This document shows, in pieces, positions 33,346 through 42,775 of a stretch of DNA of 64,000 bases. The notes beneath the pieces are model-generated. The model ran no database searches. It had not been told where the DNA came from and saw nothing but the letters and a program-made list of their open reading frames with translations. Both the position numbers and the translations under genes were made by a program. The number at the start of each line of letters is the position of its first letter. Positions within the stretch are counted from its first letter, which is position 1. This DNA comes from G942493275 sp942493275. GTDB lineage: Bacteria > Actinomycetota > Coriobacteriia > Anaerosomatales > PHET01. The DNA lies in contig OW818687.1 in assembly GCA_942493275.1 (NCBI GenBank), forward strand, positions 620,001 through 684,000, given 5' to 3'.

Positions 33346-33984
33346 ATGGTGACGAACTCAGGTTCCAACTGCGATCCCGCCCAGCACCGCGAGCACGCTC
33401 CCGTGCTCCACGAGTGCCCTGACTGCCTGTTCCTCACTCCCGACGAGGAGTTCAAGGACGGCACCGTCCCGTGCCCGGTCTGCGGATCCACCGGCGCGAC
33501 CCGTCGCACCGTGCCCGCACAGCACCTCCGCCGCTTCGACGAGCGCATCCGCAACTACCACCGCGACGGCGAGCACGAGATCGTCGTCATCCTCGCCTCG
33601 ACTTTTCTCGAGACCGTCTTCGAAGACCTGCTCGCCCGCATGATGCAGGCCGGGGGTGCCGAGAAGCGCGTCATCGAGCTTGTCCTCGACACGGAGCGCT
33701 CTGTCGGGCTCCGTCTCGGCAGACTGTTTCCCACGCTGGCCGGCGAGAAGTTCGAAGTGGTGGCCACACAAAGCGGCCACGGCGAGTTCCCTCGTCGCTG
33801 GCGAGAGATGCGCTCGGCCCGAAACGCTTTCATCCACGGGGAGTCGTTTCAAGACCCCCGCGAGTCGCTCGACAAACGAGCGGCATGCGAGGCGATGAGC
33901 CTACTCGACGAGGCCTACGACCTGTTCCTCGTCGTCAACAACCGGTTCGTAGCCAAAGCTCCGGCCGCCCGGCTGCGCGGATAG
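33346..33984 (+). CDS. zinc-ribbon plus HEPN-like domain protein, 212 aa
   Basis: N-terminal zinc ribbon with two CxxC knuckles (CPDC about residue 24 and CPVCG about 43), then an all-helical domain. Its segment RSARNAFIHGESF contains R-x4-H, the hallmark of HEPN domains, many of which are RNases or nucleotide-binding toxins. No partner antitoxin is adjacent, and the gene lies in the nickel/hyp run, only 4 nt before hypF. The function is not known; the HEPN call rests on the motif and helical character. Confidence 0.6.
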   Translation: MVTNSGSNCDPAQHREHAPVLHECPDCLFLTPDEEFKDGTVPCPVCGSTGATRRTVPAQHLRRFDERIRNYHRDGEHEIVVILASTFLETVFEDLLARMMQAGGAEKRVIELVLDTERSVGLRLGRLFPTLAGEKFEVVATQSGHGEFPRRWREMRSARNAFIHGESFQDPRESLDKRAACEAMSLLDEAYDLFLVVNNRFVAKAPAARLRG

Positions 33985-33988
33985 CGCT

Positions 33989-36337
33989 ATGAAGGCGCTG
34001 CAGCTGCACGTCACCGGAATCGTCCAGGGCGTGGGCTTCCGCCCCTTCGTCTACAATCTCGCGATCGCCGAGGGCCTCACCGGCTGGGTGCTCAACGCGA
34101 GCGACGGCGTCCACTGCGTGGTCGAAGGGCCCAAGGCGGTCGTCGACACTTTCCCCGGACTGCTCGAGTCTCGTGCCCCCGCGCTCGCCCTGATCGAGCG
34201 CGTCATCGCCGAGGAGATCGAACTCGAGGGGTTCTCGGCGTTCGAGATCCGGGAGTCACAGGCGGAGGCGGGCGCGATGACGCTCGTCTCCCCGGACGTC
34301 GCCACCTGCCCCGAGTGCACCTCCGAACTCTTCGACCCGGCCGACCGCCGGCACCGCTATCCATTCATCAACTGCACGAACTGCGGACCGCGCTTCACCA
34401 TCATCGACGACGTCCCCTACGACCGACCGATGACCACCATGCGCGATTTCCCGATGTGTCCCGAGTGCTCGGCCGAGTACGGCGACCCGTCGGACCGGCG
34501 CTTCCACGCGCAACCAGATGCCTGCTTCGTGTGCGGGCCGCGGCTGTACCTGAATGCGGGAGCGTCTCCGGACGACTGGCGCTGGTCGCCGGAGCGCGAG
34601 ACCGTCCCGCGCCCGCACCGCGACCGGGAAACCGAGGCCCGGCGCAGCGACGCCATGCTCACCGAGGCCGTGCGCATGCTGCGAGCCGGCCACATCCTCG
34701 CGATCAAGGGCCTCGGCGGCTTCCACCTCGCGTGTGATGCCGCCAATCCCGAAGCGGTTCGCACCCTGCGGGAGCGCAAGCACCGCTGGGGCAAGCCGCT
34801 CGCGATCATGGTGCGCGACCTCGACGCGGCCCGCGGGCTGTGCCTGGTCGACGGCGACGAAGCCGCCCTCCTGTCCGGCGCCGCGCGCCCCATCGTGCTG
34901 CTCCGACGGCATGCTGGAAGCGCCGCGCTCGCCGAGGGCGTGGCCGACGGCCTCGCCGAGATCGGCGTGGTACTGCCCTACACCCCGCTCCACCACCTCC
35001 TGCTCGCGGAATTCGACGGGCCGCTCGTGATGACCAGCGGAAACCTCTCGGACGAGCCGATCGCCACCGATAACGCAGAAGCACTGGACCGCCTGGACCC
35101 GATCGCGGACGGCTTTCTGGTGCACGATCGCGAGATCCACTCGCGCTACGACGACAGCGTGTTTCGCATCGTCGGCGGCATCGTGGAGCCGGTTCGCCGC
35201 GCGCGAGGATATGCGCCGCACCCGATCGCGCTGCCGTTCGAGAGCGACACCCACATCCTGGCCGCCGGTCCCGAGCAGAAGAACACCTTCACCCTGATCA
35301 AGGATGGGTACGCCTTCGTCTCGCAGCACGTCGGAGACCTCGAAAACGCCGAGACACTCGAGAGCTTCGAGCGGACTGTGGGGCTCTACCAGCGGCTGTT
35401 CCGAGTCGAGCCGCGCATCGTCGCGCACGACCTGCACCCCGAGTACCTTTCAACCAAGTGGGCGCTCGGCACGGACCTGCCCAAGGTCGGCGTCCAACAC
35501 CATCACGCGCACATCGTCTCGGTCACTGCCGAGCACGGCATCTCTGACCCGGTGGTCGGGGTCGCGTTCGACGGCACCGGTTATGGCGAGGACGGCAAGA
35601 TCTGGGGAGGCGAGTTCCTGGTCTGCGACTGGAAGGGCTACGAACGCTTCGCCCACCTGCGCTACGTTCCGATGCCTGGCGGTGCCGGCGCGATTCGCCG
35701 ACCGGCGCGCATGGCGGTGGGGACACTCGCATATCTCGGCCTGCTCGATCATCCGGGCGCCGCACCGTTGCAATCCCGCCTCGCCGAGAATGAGGAGCGC
35801 ACGCTGCTCACAATGGTGGAGCGTGGGGTGAACTCACCCCTCACGAGCTCGATGGGCCGGCTGTTCGACGCGGTCGCCGCTATCTGCGGCGTGGCCGACG
35901 ACGCGCGTTACGAGGGAGAGGCCGCGATTCTGCTCGAAGCGGCGTGTGACGCGGGTGAAAAGGGCGCGTACGAGTTCGAGATTCTGCCGTCCACCGAGAG
36001 CGGCGCGCCGTTCATCGTGGACAGTTCCCCGGTCCTCAGGGCCGTGCTCGACGACGTCGCAGGTGGGATACCTATCGGGGTAATCTCCGCGCGTTTTCAC
36101 CGCGCTGTCATCGGGTGTATAGTCTCCGTGGGCAATTTCGCGACGGAACGCGCCGGCACGTGTAACGTCGCTCTCGCCGGCGGTGTGTTCATGAATCGCA
36201 TCGTTCTTGGCGGGGCCGTGGACCGACTCTCGGCTGCGGGCTTGTCGCCCCTCACCCATGTGAGATTGCCGGTGAACGATGCTGCGGTCTCATTCGGCCA
36301 AGCTGTGGTCGCGTGGGCCAGGCGTCACGAACCGTAG
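33989..36337 (+). CDS. hypF: carbamoyltransferase HypF
   Basis: 782 aa, full length. N-terminal acylphosphatase domain (VTGIVQGVGFRPFVYNLA), two zinc fingers (CPEC-x18-NCTNCGPRF and CPEC-x24-CFVCGP), a YrdC-like domain (AIKGLGGFHLACDA, RKHRWGKPLAIMV), and a C-terminal Kae1-like carbamoyltransferase domain with QHHHAHIVS. HypF turns carbamoyl phosphate into carbamoyladenylate and passes the group to HypE for the cyanide ligands of [NiFe]-hydrogenase. It heads hypF-hypC-hypD-hypE. Confidence 0.96.
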   Translation: MKALQLHVTGIVQGVGFRPFVYNLAIAEGLTGWVLNASDGVHCVVEGPKAVVDTFPGLLESRAPALALIERVIAEEIELEGFSAFEIRESQAEAGAMTLVSPDVATCPECTSELFDPADRRHRYPFINCTNCGPRFTIIDDVPYDRPMTTMRDFPMCPECSAEYGDPSDRRFHAQPDACFVCGPRLYLNAGASPDDWRWSPERETVPRPHRDRETEARRSDAMLTEAVRMLRAGHILAIKGLGGFHLACDAANPEAVRTLRERKHRWGKPLAIMVRDLDAARGLCLVDGDEAALLSGAARPIVLLRRHAGSAALAEGVADGLAEIGVVLPYTPLHHLLLAEFDGPLVMTSGNLSDEPIATDNAEALDRLDPIADGFLVHDREIHSRYDDSVFRIVGGIVEPVRRARGYAPHPIALPFESDTHILAAGPEQKNTFTLIKDGYAFVSQHVGDLENAETLESFERTVGLYQRLFRVEPRIVAHDLHPEYLSTKWALGTDLPKVGVQHHHAHIVSVTAEHGISDPVVGVAFDGTGYGEDGKIWGGEFLVCDWKGYERFAHLRYVPMPGGAGAIRRPARMAVGTLAYLGLLDHPGAAPLQSRLAENEERTLLTMVERGVNSPLTSSMGRLFDAVAAICGVADDARYEGEAAILLEAACDAGEKGAYEFEILPSTESGAPFIVDSSPVLRAVLDDVAGGIPIGVISARFHRAVIGCIVSVGNFATERAGTCNVALAGGVFMNRIVLGGAVDRLSAAGLSPLTHVRLPVNDAAVSFGQAVVAWARRHEP

Positions 36338-36374
36338 GCCGGCAAGGGCGCCGGCGCAAGGAAGGAATACGCGT

Positions 36375-36626
36375 ATGTGTCTCGCAATACCTGCACGCGT
36401 CGCTTCTATCGGTGAACACCGCATGGCCCAGGTCGACATCATGGGCGTCACCCGTCAGGTCTCTCTCGACCTCGTACCCGAAGCCAACGAGGGCGACTTC
36501 GTCCTCGTGCACGCCGGCTTCGCGCTCCAGGTCATCGACGAGGAAACCGCGAACGAGACGCTCGAACTGCTGAAGTCTCTGCCGTTCTTCGGAGAGGACG
36601 AAGGACTCCTGGCTGAGGGGGCGTAA
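36375..36626 (+). CDS. hypC: hydrogenase maturation chaperone HypC
   Basis: 83 aa. It starts MCLAIPARV; the Cys after the initiator Met is essential in the family and carries the Fe(CN)2CO unit between HypD and the hydrogenase large subunit. The start at 36375 is fixed by this motif and by AAGGAAGGAA upstream. It lies 5 nt before hypD. Confidence 0.95.
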   Translation: MCLAIPARVASIGEHRMAQVDIMGVTRQVSLDLVPEANEGDFVLVHAGFALQVIDEETANETLELLKSLPFFGEDEGLLAEGA

Positions 36627-36631
36627 GGCCC

Positions 36632-37729
36632 ATGGATCTCAGCGCCTTCCGCGACCCCGAGCTCGCAAGGGGTCTGATTGAAGCAATCAACTCGGCCCAG
36701 CCCGGCCGCGAGATCAAACTCATGGAAGTGTGCGGCACGCACACCGTCTCAATCGCCAAGAACGGGCTGCGCGGCGTCATGCCCGAGTGGCTCACCCTCC
36801 TGTCAGGTCCCGGCTGTCCCGTCTGCGTGACCGCCAACCACGACATCGACACCGCGATCGCCATCGCGCAGGTACCCAACGTCACGCTGACCACCTTCGG
36901 CGACATGATGAAGGTGCCAGGCAGCTACTCGTCGCTGTCCAAGGAGAAGGCGGCAGGCCGCGACGTCCGCATCGTCTACTCCCCCCTCGACGCCCTCAAT
37001 CTCGCCGTCAAGGAACCCGATCGCGAGATCGTCTTCATCGCCGTCGGCTTCGAGACCACCACGCCCCTCATCGCCGCCGCGGTCCTGCGTGCGCAAGAAG
37101 CGGGCATCGAGAACTTCAGCGTCTTCTCCTCTCACAAGACCGTGCCCGCGGCATTGGGCGCACTCGTCAACGACCCTGACGTCAAGGTCGACGCCTTCAT
37201 ACTCCCCGGTCACGTCTCGACCATCATCGGCATGGAGCCTTACCGCTTCCTTGCCGAGGAGTACAAGGTGCCGGGTGTGATCGCCGGCTTCGAGCCCGTG
37301 GACATGCTCCAGGGAATCTGGATGCTCGTGAAGCAGATCGTCGAGGGCCGCGCCGAGATCGAGATCGCGTACCGCAGAGGCGTGGAGCCCGAAGGCAACC
37401 CCACCGCGCAGGCGATGGTGGAAAAGGTCTTCGAGCCGATCGACGCCGACTGGCGCGGCATTGGCGTCATCCCCGGCACCGGACTCGGCATCCGTGACGA
37501 GTTCGCGGCTTACGACGCGACCAAGCGCTTCGAGCTTGACGTGCCCGAGCCCAAGGAGATCAAGGGCTGCCAGTGCGGCGACGTGCTGCGCGGCATCGTG
37601 CTTCCGTTCGAGTGCAAGCTGTTCGCGAAGGGCTGCACCCCCGAGCACCCCATCGGCCCGTGCATGGTCTCCTCGGAGGGCAGTTGCGCGGCCTACTACC
37701 GCTACACCGACTACGGAAAGCCCGAGTAG
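36632..37729 (+). CDS. hypD: hydrogenase maturation scaffold HypD
   Basis: 365 aa, usual length. It has the conserved MEVCGTHT, GPGCPVCVT, the GFETTTP region, the PGHVSTIIG region and a C-terminal cysteine set (CQCGDVL, CKLFAKGC, GPCMVSSEGSC) for the [4Fe-4S] cluster. With HypC it is the site where the Fe(CN)2CO moiety of [NiFe]-hydrogenase is assembled. No hydrogenase structural genes lie in the window. Confidence 0.96.
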   Translation: MDLSAFRDPELARGLIEAINSAQPGREIKLMEVCGTHTVSIAKNGLRGVMPEWLTLLSGPGCPVCVTANHDIDTAIAIAQVPNVTLTTFGDMMKVPGSYSSLSKEKAAGRDVRIVYSPLDALNLAVKEPDREIVFIAVGFETTTPLIAAAVLRAQEAGIENFSVFSSHKTVPAALGALVNDPDVKVDAFILPGHVSTIIGMEPYRFLAEEYKVPGVIAGFEPVDMLQGIWMLVKQIVEGRAEIEIAYRRGVEPEGNPTAQAMVEKVFEPIDADWRGIGVIPGTGLGIRDEFAAYDATKRFELDVPEPKEIKGCQCGDVLRGIVLPFECKLFAKGCTPEHPIGPCMVSSEGSCAAYYRYTDYGKPE

Positions 37730-37776
37730 TTGACGCGGGCGCCACGGGCGTCCGCACGACACCTGAGGAGCGTTTG

Positions 37777-38787
37777 ATGCGCCAAGAGCACATCTTGCTG
37801 GCCCACGGTTCCGGCGGAACCATGATGCGTGAGCTCATCGAGGAGTTCCTCGTCCCCGAATTCGATGACGACGCCCTCAAGCGCCTCGACGACGCCGCGT
37901 CACTCGACTTCCCCGGCGGCCGCCTCGCATTCTCGACCGACACCTACGTGGTGACACCGCAGTTCTTCCCGGGCGGCGACATCGGCCGGCTCGCGGTCTG
38001 CGGCACCGTTAACGACGTCGCCACTGCGGGCGCCAAGCCCCTCTACATCTCGGTGGGCTTCATCCTCGAGGAGGGCTTCGCGGTCGCGGACCTGCGCCGC
38101 ATCCTGCACTCGATGCGCGATGCCTGCCGTGAGGCCGGCGTCCACATCGTGACCGGCGACACCAAGGTCGTTGAGAAGGGCCACGGCGACGGCATCTACA
38201 TCAACACCGCAGGCGTGGGCGTGCTGCCCGCAGGCGTCGATCTCTCAGGGTCCTACGCCAAGCCCGGCGATAAGGTGCTCCTCTCGGGCACCCTCGGCGA
38301 TCATGGCATCGCGATCGTCTCCATCCGAGAAGGCCTCGAGTTCTCGACCGACATCGAGACCGACGCCGCACCGCTGAACGAACTCATCGCCAACGTGCTC
38401 GCGGCGGCTCCGGACGTGCGCTGCTTCCGCGACCCCACCCGTGGCGGCATGGCGAGCACCCTCAACGAGATCGCCTCGGCCTCGAGTGTCTCGATCACGG
38501 TCGACGAGACCACCGTGCCGGTGAACCCTCAGGTGCGCGGCGCGAGCGAAATGCTCGGCTACGACGTGTTCCAGGTCGCCAACGAGGGCAAGATGATCGC
38601 CATAGTCCCCGCCGAGCAGGCCGACGCCGCGCTCGCGGCGATGAAGGCGTCCCCTTACGGCGAGCAGGCGGCAATCGTGGGCGACGTCGCTGAGGGGCCG
38701 GGCGGCAAGGTCTATGTCAAGACCGCGTTCGGCGCCACGCGCGTCATGGACATGCTCGTTGGAGAGCAGCTCCCCCGCATCTGTTAG
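37777..38787 (+). CDS. hypE: hydrogenase maturation protein HypE
   Basis: 336 aa. The start at 37777 (GAGGAG upstream) gives ILLAHGSGGTMM, the conserved ATP-binding N-terminus of this PurM-like family; TDTYVVTPQFFPGGDIG and CFRDPTRGGMAS follow, and the protein ends PRIC, whose last Cys receives the carbamoyl group from HypF and becomes a thiocyanate. It completes the hypFCDE operon. hypA and hypB, needed for nickel insertion, are not in the window. Confidence 0.96.
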   Translation: MRQEHILLAHGSGGTMMRELIEEFLVPEFDDDALKRLDDAASLDFPGGRLAFSTDTYVVTPQFFPGGDIGRLAVCGTVNDVATAGAKPLYISVGFILEEGFAVADLRRILHSMRDACREAGVHIVTGDTKVVEKGHGDGIYINTAGVGVLPAGVDLSGSYAKPGDKVLLSGTLGDHGIAIVSIREGLEFSTDIETDAAPLNELIANVLAAAPDVRCFRDPTRGGMASTLNEIASASSVSITVDETTVPVNPQVRGASEMLGYDVFQVANEGKMIAIVPAEQADAALAAMKASPYGEQAAIVGDVAEGPGGKVYVKTAFGATRVMDMLVGEQLPRIC

Positions 38788-38840
38788 CCCTCGAAGCCGC
38801 TCGTTTCCTTCGCGTGACCCGCAGGCGGGCGTCGCTCGGC

Positions 38841-38846
38841 TAGACT
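38841..38846 (+). promoter_or_regulatory. possible -10 box of a leaderless promoter
   Basis: TAGACT ends 7 nt before the ATG at 38854; no ribosome site is visible. Confidence 0.25.
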
Positions 38847-38853
38847 CGTCGGT

Positions 38854-39849
38854 ATGCATTCTGACGACGACATCGCTGCACGGGAACGCCTCGGGGGTCT
38901 CGCCCGCATCGCCTTAGCCGGGCTCATCTGGGGCACCATCCCGCTCGTCATCCGGGCGGCCGACGGTGCCTCCGTGGTCAAGGTGTTCTTCCGCGTCGCG
39001 TGCGCCGGTGTCGTCATCGCGATCTGGATGCTCGCGACCGGCGGCTGGCGTGAGCTCAGGACGCTGCCCGCGCTGAAGTGGCGCCAGCTCGTGGTGCAGG
39101 GCCTCATCCTCACCCTCAACTGGTTCCTGTTTCTCACCGCACTCGACCTGACCAACGTGGCGACCGCCGAGCTGCTCGGCTACACGGGTCCCATGTTCGT
39201 CGCCGCGTTCGCGCCATTCGTGACCGGCGAGCGCTTCGACCGACGCATCATCGCCCCGCTTGCGCTCTCCCTCGGCGGAATCGTCGTCATCCTCGCTCCT
39301 CACGGCGTGGGAGTCACCACGCCCGACGAGATGCTCGGAGCGGGACTCGCATTCGCCTCGGCGATCACCTACGCGGCCCTGCTGCTCCGAAGCAAGAAGA
39401 TCCTGCGCGGCGTATCGAGCGGATCGCTCATGCTTGTCGAGTACACAGTGGCGACCGCCGTGCTCATCCCGTTCGTTATCGCCGCATACGCGCGCGGAGA
39501 CGTACCGAGTACCCCGCAGGCCTACGCCGCGCTCGTAACGCTCGGCGTCGTCCACACCGCGTTCACCGGCTTCATCTTCCTCGGCGGCATGCGCCGGGTG
39601 CGGACCGACCACGTAGCGGTCATCACCTACATCGAGCCGGTCGCTGCGGTGGTGTTCGCGTCGCTATTCCTGGGCGAACCGCTGACCTGGACGACCGTGC
39701 TCGGCGGAGCCCTCGTGCTCGGCGGCGGAGTCATAGTCGCCCGGATCGACACGGAGGCCGGAATCGAACCGGTCCCGATCGAGGCCGCAGGAACCGAGCC
39801 TCACGGGAATACTCCAACAGACCCCGTGACCGAGGAGATACCGAGATGA
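38854..39849 (+). CDS. EamA/DMT-superfamily transporter
   Basis: 331 aa with ten predicted helices in two EamA repeats; the C-terminal repeat contains the typical YIEPVAAVVFASLFLGEPLT segment. Such proteins export metabolites such as amino acids; the substrate is not predictable. A soluble tail of about 35 residues follows the last helix. Its stop overlaps the start of the isomerase gene (ATGA), so both are translated together. Confidence 0.88.
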   Translation: MHSDDDIAARERLGGLARIALAGLIWGTIPLVIRAADGASVVKVFFRVACAGVVIAIWMLATGGWRELRTLPALKWRQLVVQGLILTLNWFLFLTALDLTNVATAELLGYTGPMFVAAFAPFVTGERFDRRIIAPLALSLGGIVVILAPHGVGVTTPDEMLGAGLAFASAITYAALLLRSKKILRGVSSGSLMLVEYTVATAVLIPFVIAAYARGDVPSTPQAYAALVTLGVVHTAFTGFIFLGGMRRVRTDHVAVITYIEPVAAVVFASLFLGEPLTWTTVLGGALVLGGGVIVARIDTEAGIEPVPIEAAGTEPHGNTPTDPVTEEIPR

Positions 39850-41450
39850 CCTCCCCCCGCTACGCCTTCCCCGACGACACGCTCGCCCGCCTCGTCGCTC
39901 GCGACGGCACGATCTTCTCCCAGGACCCGGCTATTGCGGCGGAGGCAGCCGAGTTCATGGGGTGGACGCGCCTGGCCCATGACGCGGAGGACTTCCTGCC
40001 GCGAGTGCGGGCGCTTGCCGATGAGGCCCGGGCCGAGGGCGTGACCGACGTCGTGCTCCTGGGCATGGGCGGCTCGTCACTGGCGGCGCTCGTCATCGGC
40101 GAGGTACTGGGCACCGGGGCGCCGCGCTTCCACGTGCTCGACACGACCTCGCCGATCACCGTCTCGAACGCCCTCGGCCAGATCGACCCCACGAAGGCCC
40201 TCTTCCTCGTGTCCAGCAAGTCCGGGGGGACCATCGAGCCCAACGCCCTCTACGCCATCTTCCGAGCGCGAGCCGACGAGGTTCTCGGCGCTCCCGAGGC
40301 GGGCCGTCGCTTCATCGCCATCACCGATCCCGGCTCGTCGCTCGAGGCTCTCGCCGAGGCTCAGGGCTTTCGCGCGACGGTTCTCGCGCCGCCAAGCGTT
40401 GGCGGTCGCTACTCGGCGCTCACGGTGTTCGGCCTTGTGCCGGCCGCGCTCATGGGAGTCGATCTCGACAGGCTGCTAGCGCCCGCCGTTGACCTCGAGA
40501 AGGAGTTCGCAGAGGGCCGAGCCGACCTCGCACTCGCCGAGTTCATGGCCGCGGCCCACGCACAGGGCGCCGACAAGTTGACGCTGCTGCTCCCCCGATC
40601 CTGGGCCTCGTTCGGGCTGTGGGTCGAGCAGCTCACCGCCGAGTCGCTCGGCAAGCACGGCACCGGCATCGTCCCCGTGATCGAGTACGGCATCGGCGGC
40701 GCCGGCTACAGCTCCGACAGGGCGATCGTCGCCCTCGGCCGCAGCGTCCCCGAGCTCGGTGACACGTTCCCGTACCTCGAGATCCCCGCCGAGGACCCCT
40801 ACGACCTCGGGCGGCTCTTCGTCATGTGGGAGTACTCGGTCGCCCTCGCGGGCTTCGCCCTGGGCATCAACCCCTTCGACCAGCCCAACGTCGCCGAGGC
40901 GAAAGACGCGACCAGCCGCGTTCTCGCCGGTGAGGCACAGGCCCCGGCGGCCGGCGTCGTGGTCGACGGCATTGAGATCACCTGGGCGGGCGGGCTGCAT
41001 TCTCCGGGAGGCGATGTCAACCTGGTCTCGGCGCTGCGCGTGGCGCTTGGCGCACTGCGCGAGGGCGACTACCTGGCGCTTCTCGCGTACCTGCCACACG
41101 ATGCGGAGTTGGCACGACCGCTCCTGGACGCCGTGCCCAAGATGGCCAAGCACACGGGACGGGCGATCACGCCCGAGACCGGCCCGCGCTACTTGCACTC
41201 GACAGGTCAGCTGCACAAGGGCGGGCCCAATACAGGAGTGTTCATCCTCATCACCACGCGCGACGAGACCGATCTCGCTGTTCCTGGCAGCGAGTGGAGC
41301 CTACGCGAGCTGCACGCCGCACAGGCCGACGGCGACCTCATGACGCTGGCCGCGCACGATCGCAGGGTGATGCGTGTGAGCCTTCCAGACGCATCGCACG
41401 ACAGCGTCGGAGCGCTTGCGGCCGCGCTCGTCGAGGCGTCGCGTCGTTAG
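39846..41450 (+). CDS. pgi: glucose-6-phosphate isomerase (Tal-Pgi-type)
   Basis: A 534-aa protein with the SIS-fold phosphoglucose isomerase domain: LLGMGGSSLA, LFLVSSKSGGTIEP near residue 120, and GINPFDQPNVAEAK. It is closer to the isomerase half of bifunctional transaldolase/Pgi proteins than to the classical enzyme, but no transaldolase domain is present. It interconverts glucose-6-P and fructose-6-P. The start is the ATG overlapping the transporter stop. Its stop overlaps the stop of the convergent phosphodiesterase gene. Confidence 0.85.
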   Translation: MTSPRYAFPDDTLARLVARDGTIFSQDPAIAAEAAEFMGWTRLAHDAEDFLPRVRALADEARAEGVTDVVLLGMGGSSLAALVIGEVLGTGAPRFHVLDTTSPITVSNALGQIDPTKALFLVSSKSGGTIEPNALYAIFRARADEVLGAPEAGRRFIAITDPGSSLEALAEAQGFRATVLAPPSVGGRYSALTVFGLVPAALMGVDLDRLLAPAVDLEKEFAEGRADLALAEFMAAAHAQGADKLTLLLPRSWASFGLWVEQLTAESLGKHGTGIVPVIEYGIGGAGYSSDRAIVALGRSVPELGDTFPYLEIPAEDPYDLGRLFVMWEYSVALAGFALGINPFDQPNVAEAKDATSRVLAGEAQAPAAGVVVDGIEITWAGGLHSPGGDVNLVSALRVALGALREGDYLALLAYLPHDAELARPLLDAVPKMAKHTGRAITPETGPRYLHSTGQLHKGGPNTGVFILITTRDETDLAVPGSEWSLRELHAAQADGDLMTLAAHDRRVMRVSLPDASHDSVGALAAALVEASRR

Positions 41451-41917
41451 AGCGAGATCACCTCGGAAAGCGGGATGATTCTCGCTTCAGCGACTCCAGC
41501 CCGCACCTCGAGTAGCGCCACGCTCTTGCCGATCGCCGATCCTCTCGGCTGCTGTGCCGAGCCGGGATTCACCCACAGAACCCCGTTCAGGCGCTGGACG
41601 AGCGGTCTGTGCGAGTGCCCGAACACCACCACATCGACGTCCTCCGGCGTTCCCGGCACGTCCGACCGGTCGTGCACAACCAGGATGCGGACCCCGTCGA
41701 GCGTCAGACGCGCCAGTGGGGCGAGATCCGAGTGCTCGGTCGGCCGGTCGCAGTTGCCGAGCACCGCGGTCAACGGCGCGATCAAACCGAGCTCCATCAG
41801 AAGGTGCGGGGCGCCGATGTCGCCGGCGTGGATGACGCGGTCGACTCCGTCAAACGCCTCGGCGACGCGATGGTCCAGACGCCCGTGAGTGTCCGAGATG
41901 ATGCCGAGTCGGGCCAC
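41447..41917 (-). CDS. YfcE/MJ0936-type metallophosphoesterase
   Basis: 156 aa. The calcineurin-like signature is complete: GIISDTHG, HAGDIG, LGNCD, VVHD and FGHSH, all metal ligands of a two-metal phosphodiesterase. Family members hydrolyse phosphodiesters in vitro; physiological substrate unknown. The GTG at 41917 gives the standard N-terminus and follows the LytTR stop by one base, indicating coupling. Confidence 0.88.
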   Translation of the reverse strand: MARLGIISDTHGRLDHRVAEAFDGVDRVIHAGDIGAPHLLMELGLIAPLTAVLGNCDRPTEHSDLAPLARLTLDGVRILVVHDRSDVPGTPEDVDVVVFGHSHRPLVQRLNGVLWVNPGSAQQPRGSAIGKSVALLEVRAGVAEARIIPLSEVISL

Positions 41918-41918
41918 G

Positions 41919-42629
41919 CTACAGTCCGAGCGCCTTCTTGAGGGCGGGGACACGGCGACGTGAGACGGGGACCTGGGTGGCTCCGACATCCGCGAGCGTG
42001 AGAATCAGCGTGCCGCCGTACATGGGCACGACCTCCTTCACGCGCGAAAGGTTGACCAGATACCGCCGGTGGACGCGGAAGAATCCCGCCGTGTCCAGCT
42101 TGGTCTCGAGGCTCGCGAGCGACATGGTCGACAGGTAGCGGTCTGTCTCGGTGTGCAGATAGCTGTAGTCGTCCTTGGCCATGATGTAGAGGATATCCTC
42201 GACGGCGACGAGCAGCTTCCTGCCCGCCTTCTCGACGGGAATCCGTTCGATGCGCGAAGGAGCAGCTTCGGCGGCCGGGCTCAACTTGCCCACGGTCTGC
42301 TTGAGCCGACTGAGCTCAACGGGTTTGACCAGGTAGTCCGCCGCGTTGACGTCGAAAGCCTTCACCGCGTGTTCTGAGTGGGCGGTGACGAACACGATCG
42401 CGGGAGGGTGAGGGTGTGCGGCCAGAGCCTCGGCGAGCTGGACACCGGTGAGGCCCGGCATGTTGATGTCGAGGAAGATCACGTCATACGGGATGGCCTT
42501 GATGAGCTGCAAGGCCTCTATTGCGTTACTCGCCTCGCCAACGACCTCAACGCCGCCTGCTTCACCCAGCAGGTAGCGGAGTTCTGAACGAGCCGGAGCC
42601 TCGTCGTCGACGACCAGGGCCTTGAGCAT
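41919..42629 (-). CDS. LytTR-family response regulator
   Basis: 236 aa. N-terminal receiver with acidic DDE (residues 8-10), phospho-acceptor Asp54 (FLDINMPG) and Lys in LVKPV; C-terminal LytTR DNA-binding domain with AKDDYSYLHTE, FFRVHRRYLVNLSRV and the closing PVSRRRV. The start at 42629 has GGGAGG upstream. LytTR regulators often control surface proteins or secreted factors; no histidine kinase is adjacent, so its partner is unknown. Confidence 0.92.
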   Translation of the reverse strand: MLKALVVDDEAPARSELRYLLGEAGGVEVVGEASNAIEALQLIKAIPYDVIFLDINMPGLTGVQLAEALAAHPHPPAIVFVTAHSEHAVKAFDVNAADYLVKPVELSRLKQTVGKLSPAAEAAPSRIERIPVEKAGRKLLVAVEDILYIMAKDDYSYLHTETDRYLSTMSLASLETKLDTAGFFRVHRRYLVNLSRVKEVVPMYGGTLILTLADVGATQVPVSRRRVPALKKALGL

Positions 42630-42748
42630 CGTGCCTCCCAGCGGCAGCGGTCCCACCCTTACCGGAGCTGACACCGAACCAGGGATGCGTCCACCCGCAT
42701 CGAGTCACAGTGTATCCGCACTGAGCAGGGGATGCACTATCGTGCCTG

Positions 42749-42775
42749 GCGGGGGACGGAGTCCGCGGTCCCCGC
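42749..42775 (-). terminator. possible terminator after the LuxR-type gene
   Basis: GCGGGG-ccc arms with one bulge make an 8-bp hairpin directly at the LuxR stop codon. There is no T-tract. Confidence 0.3.
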
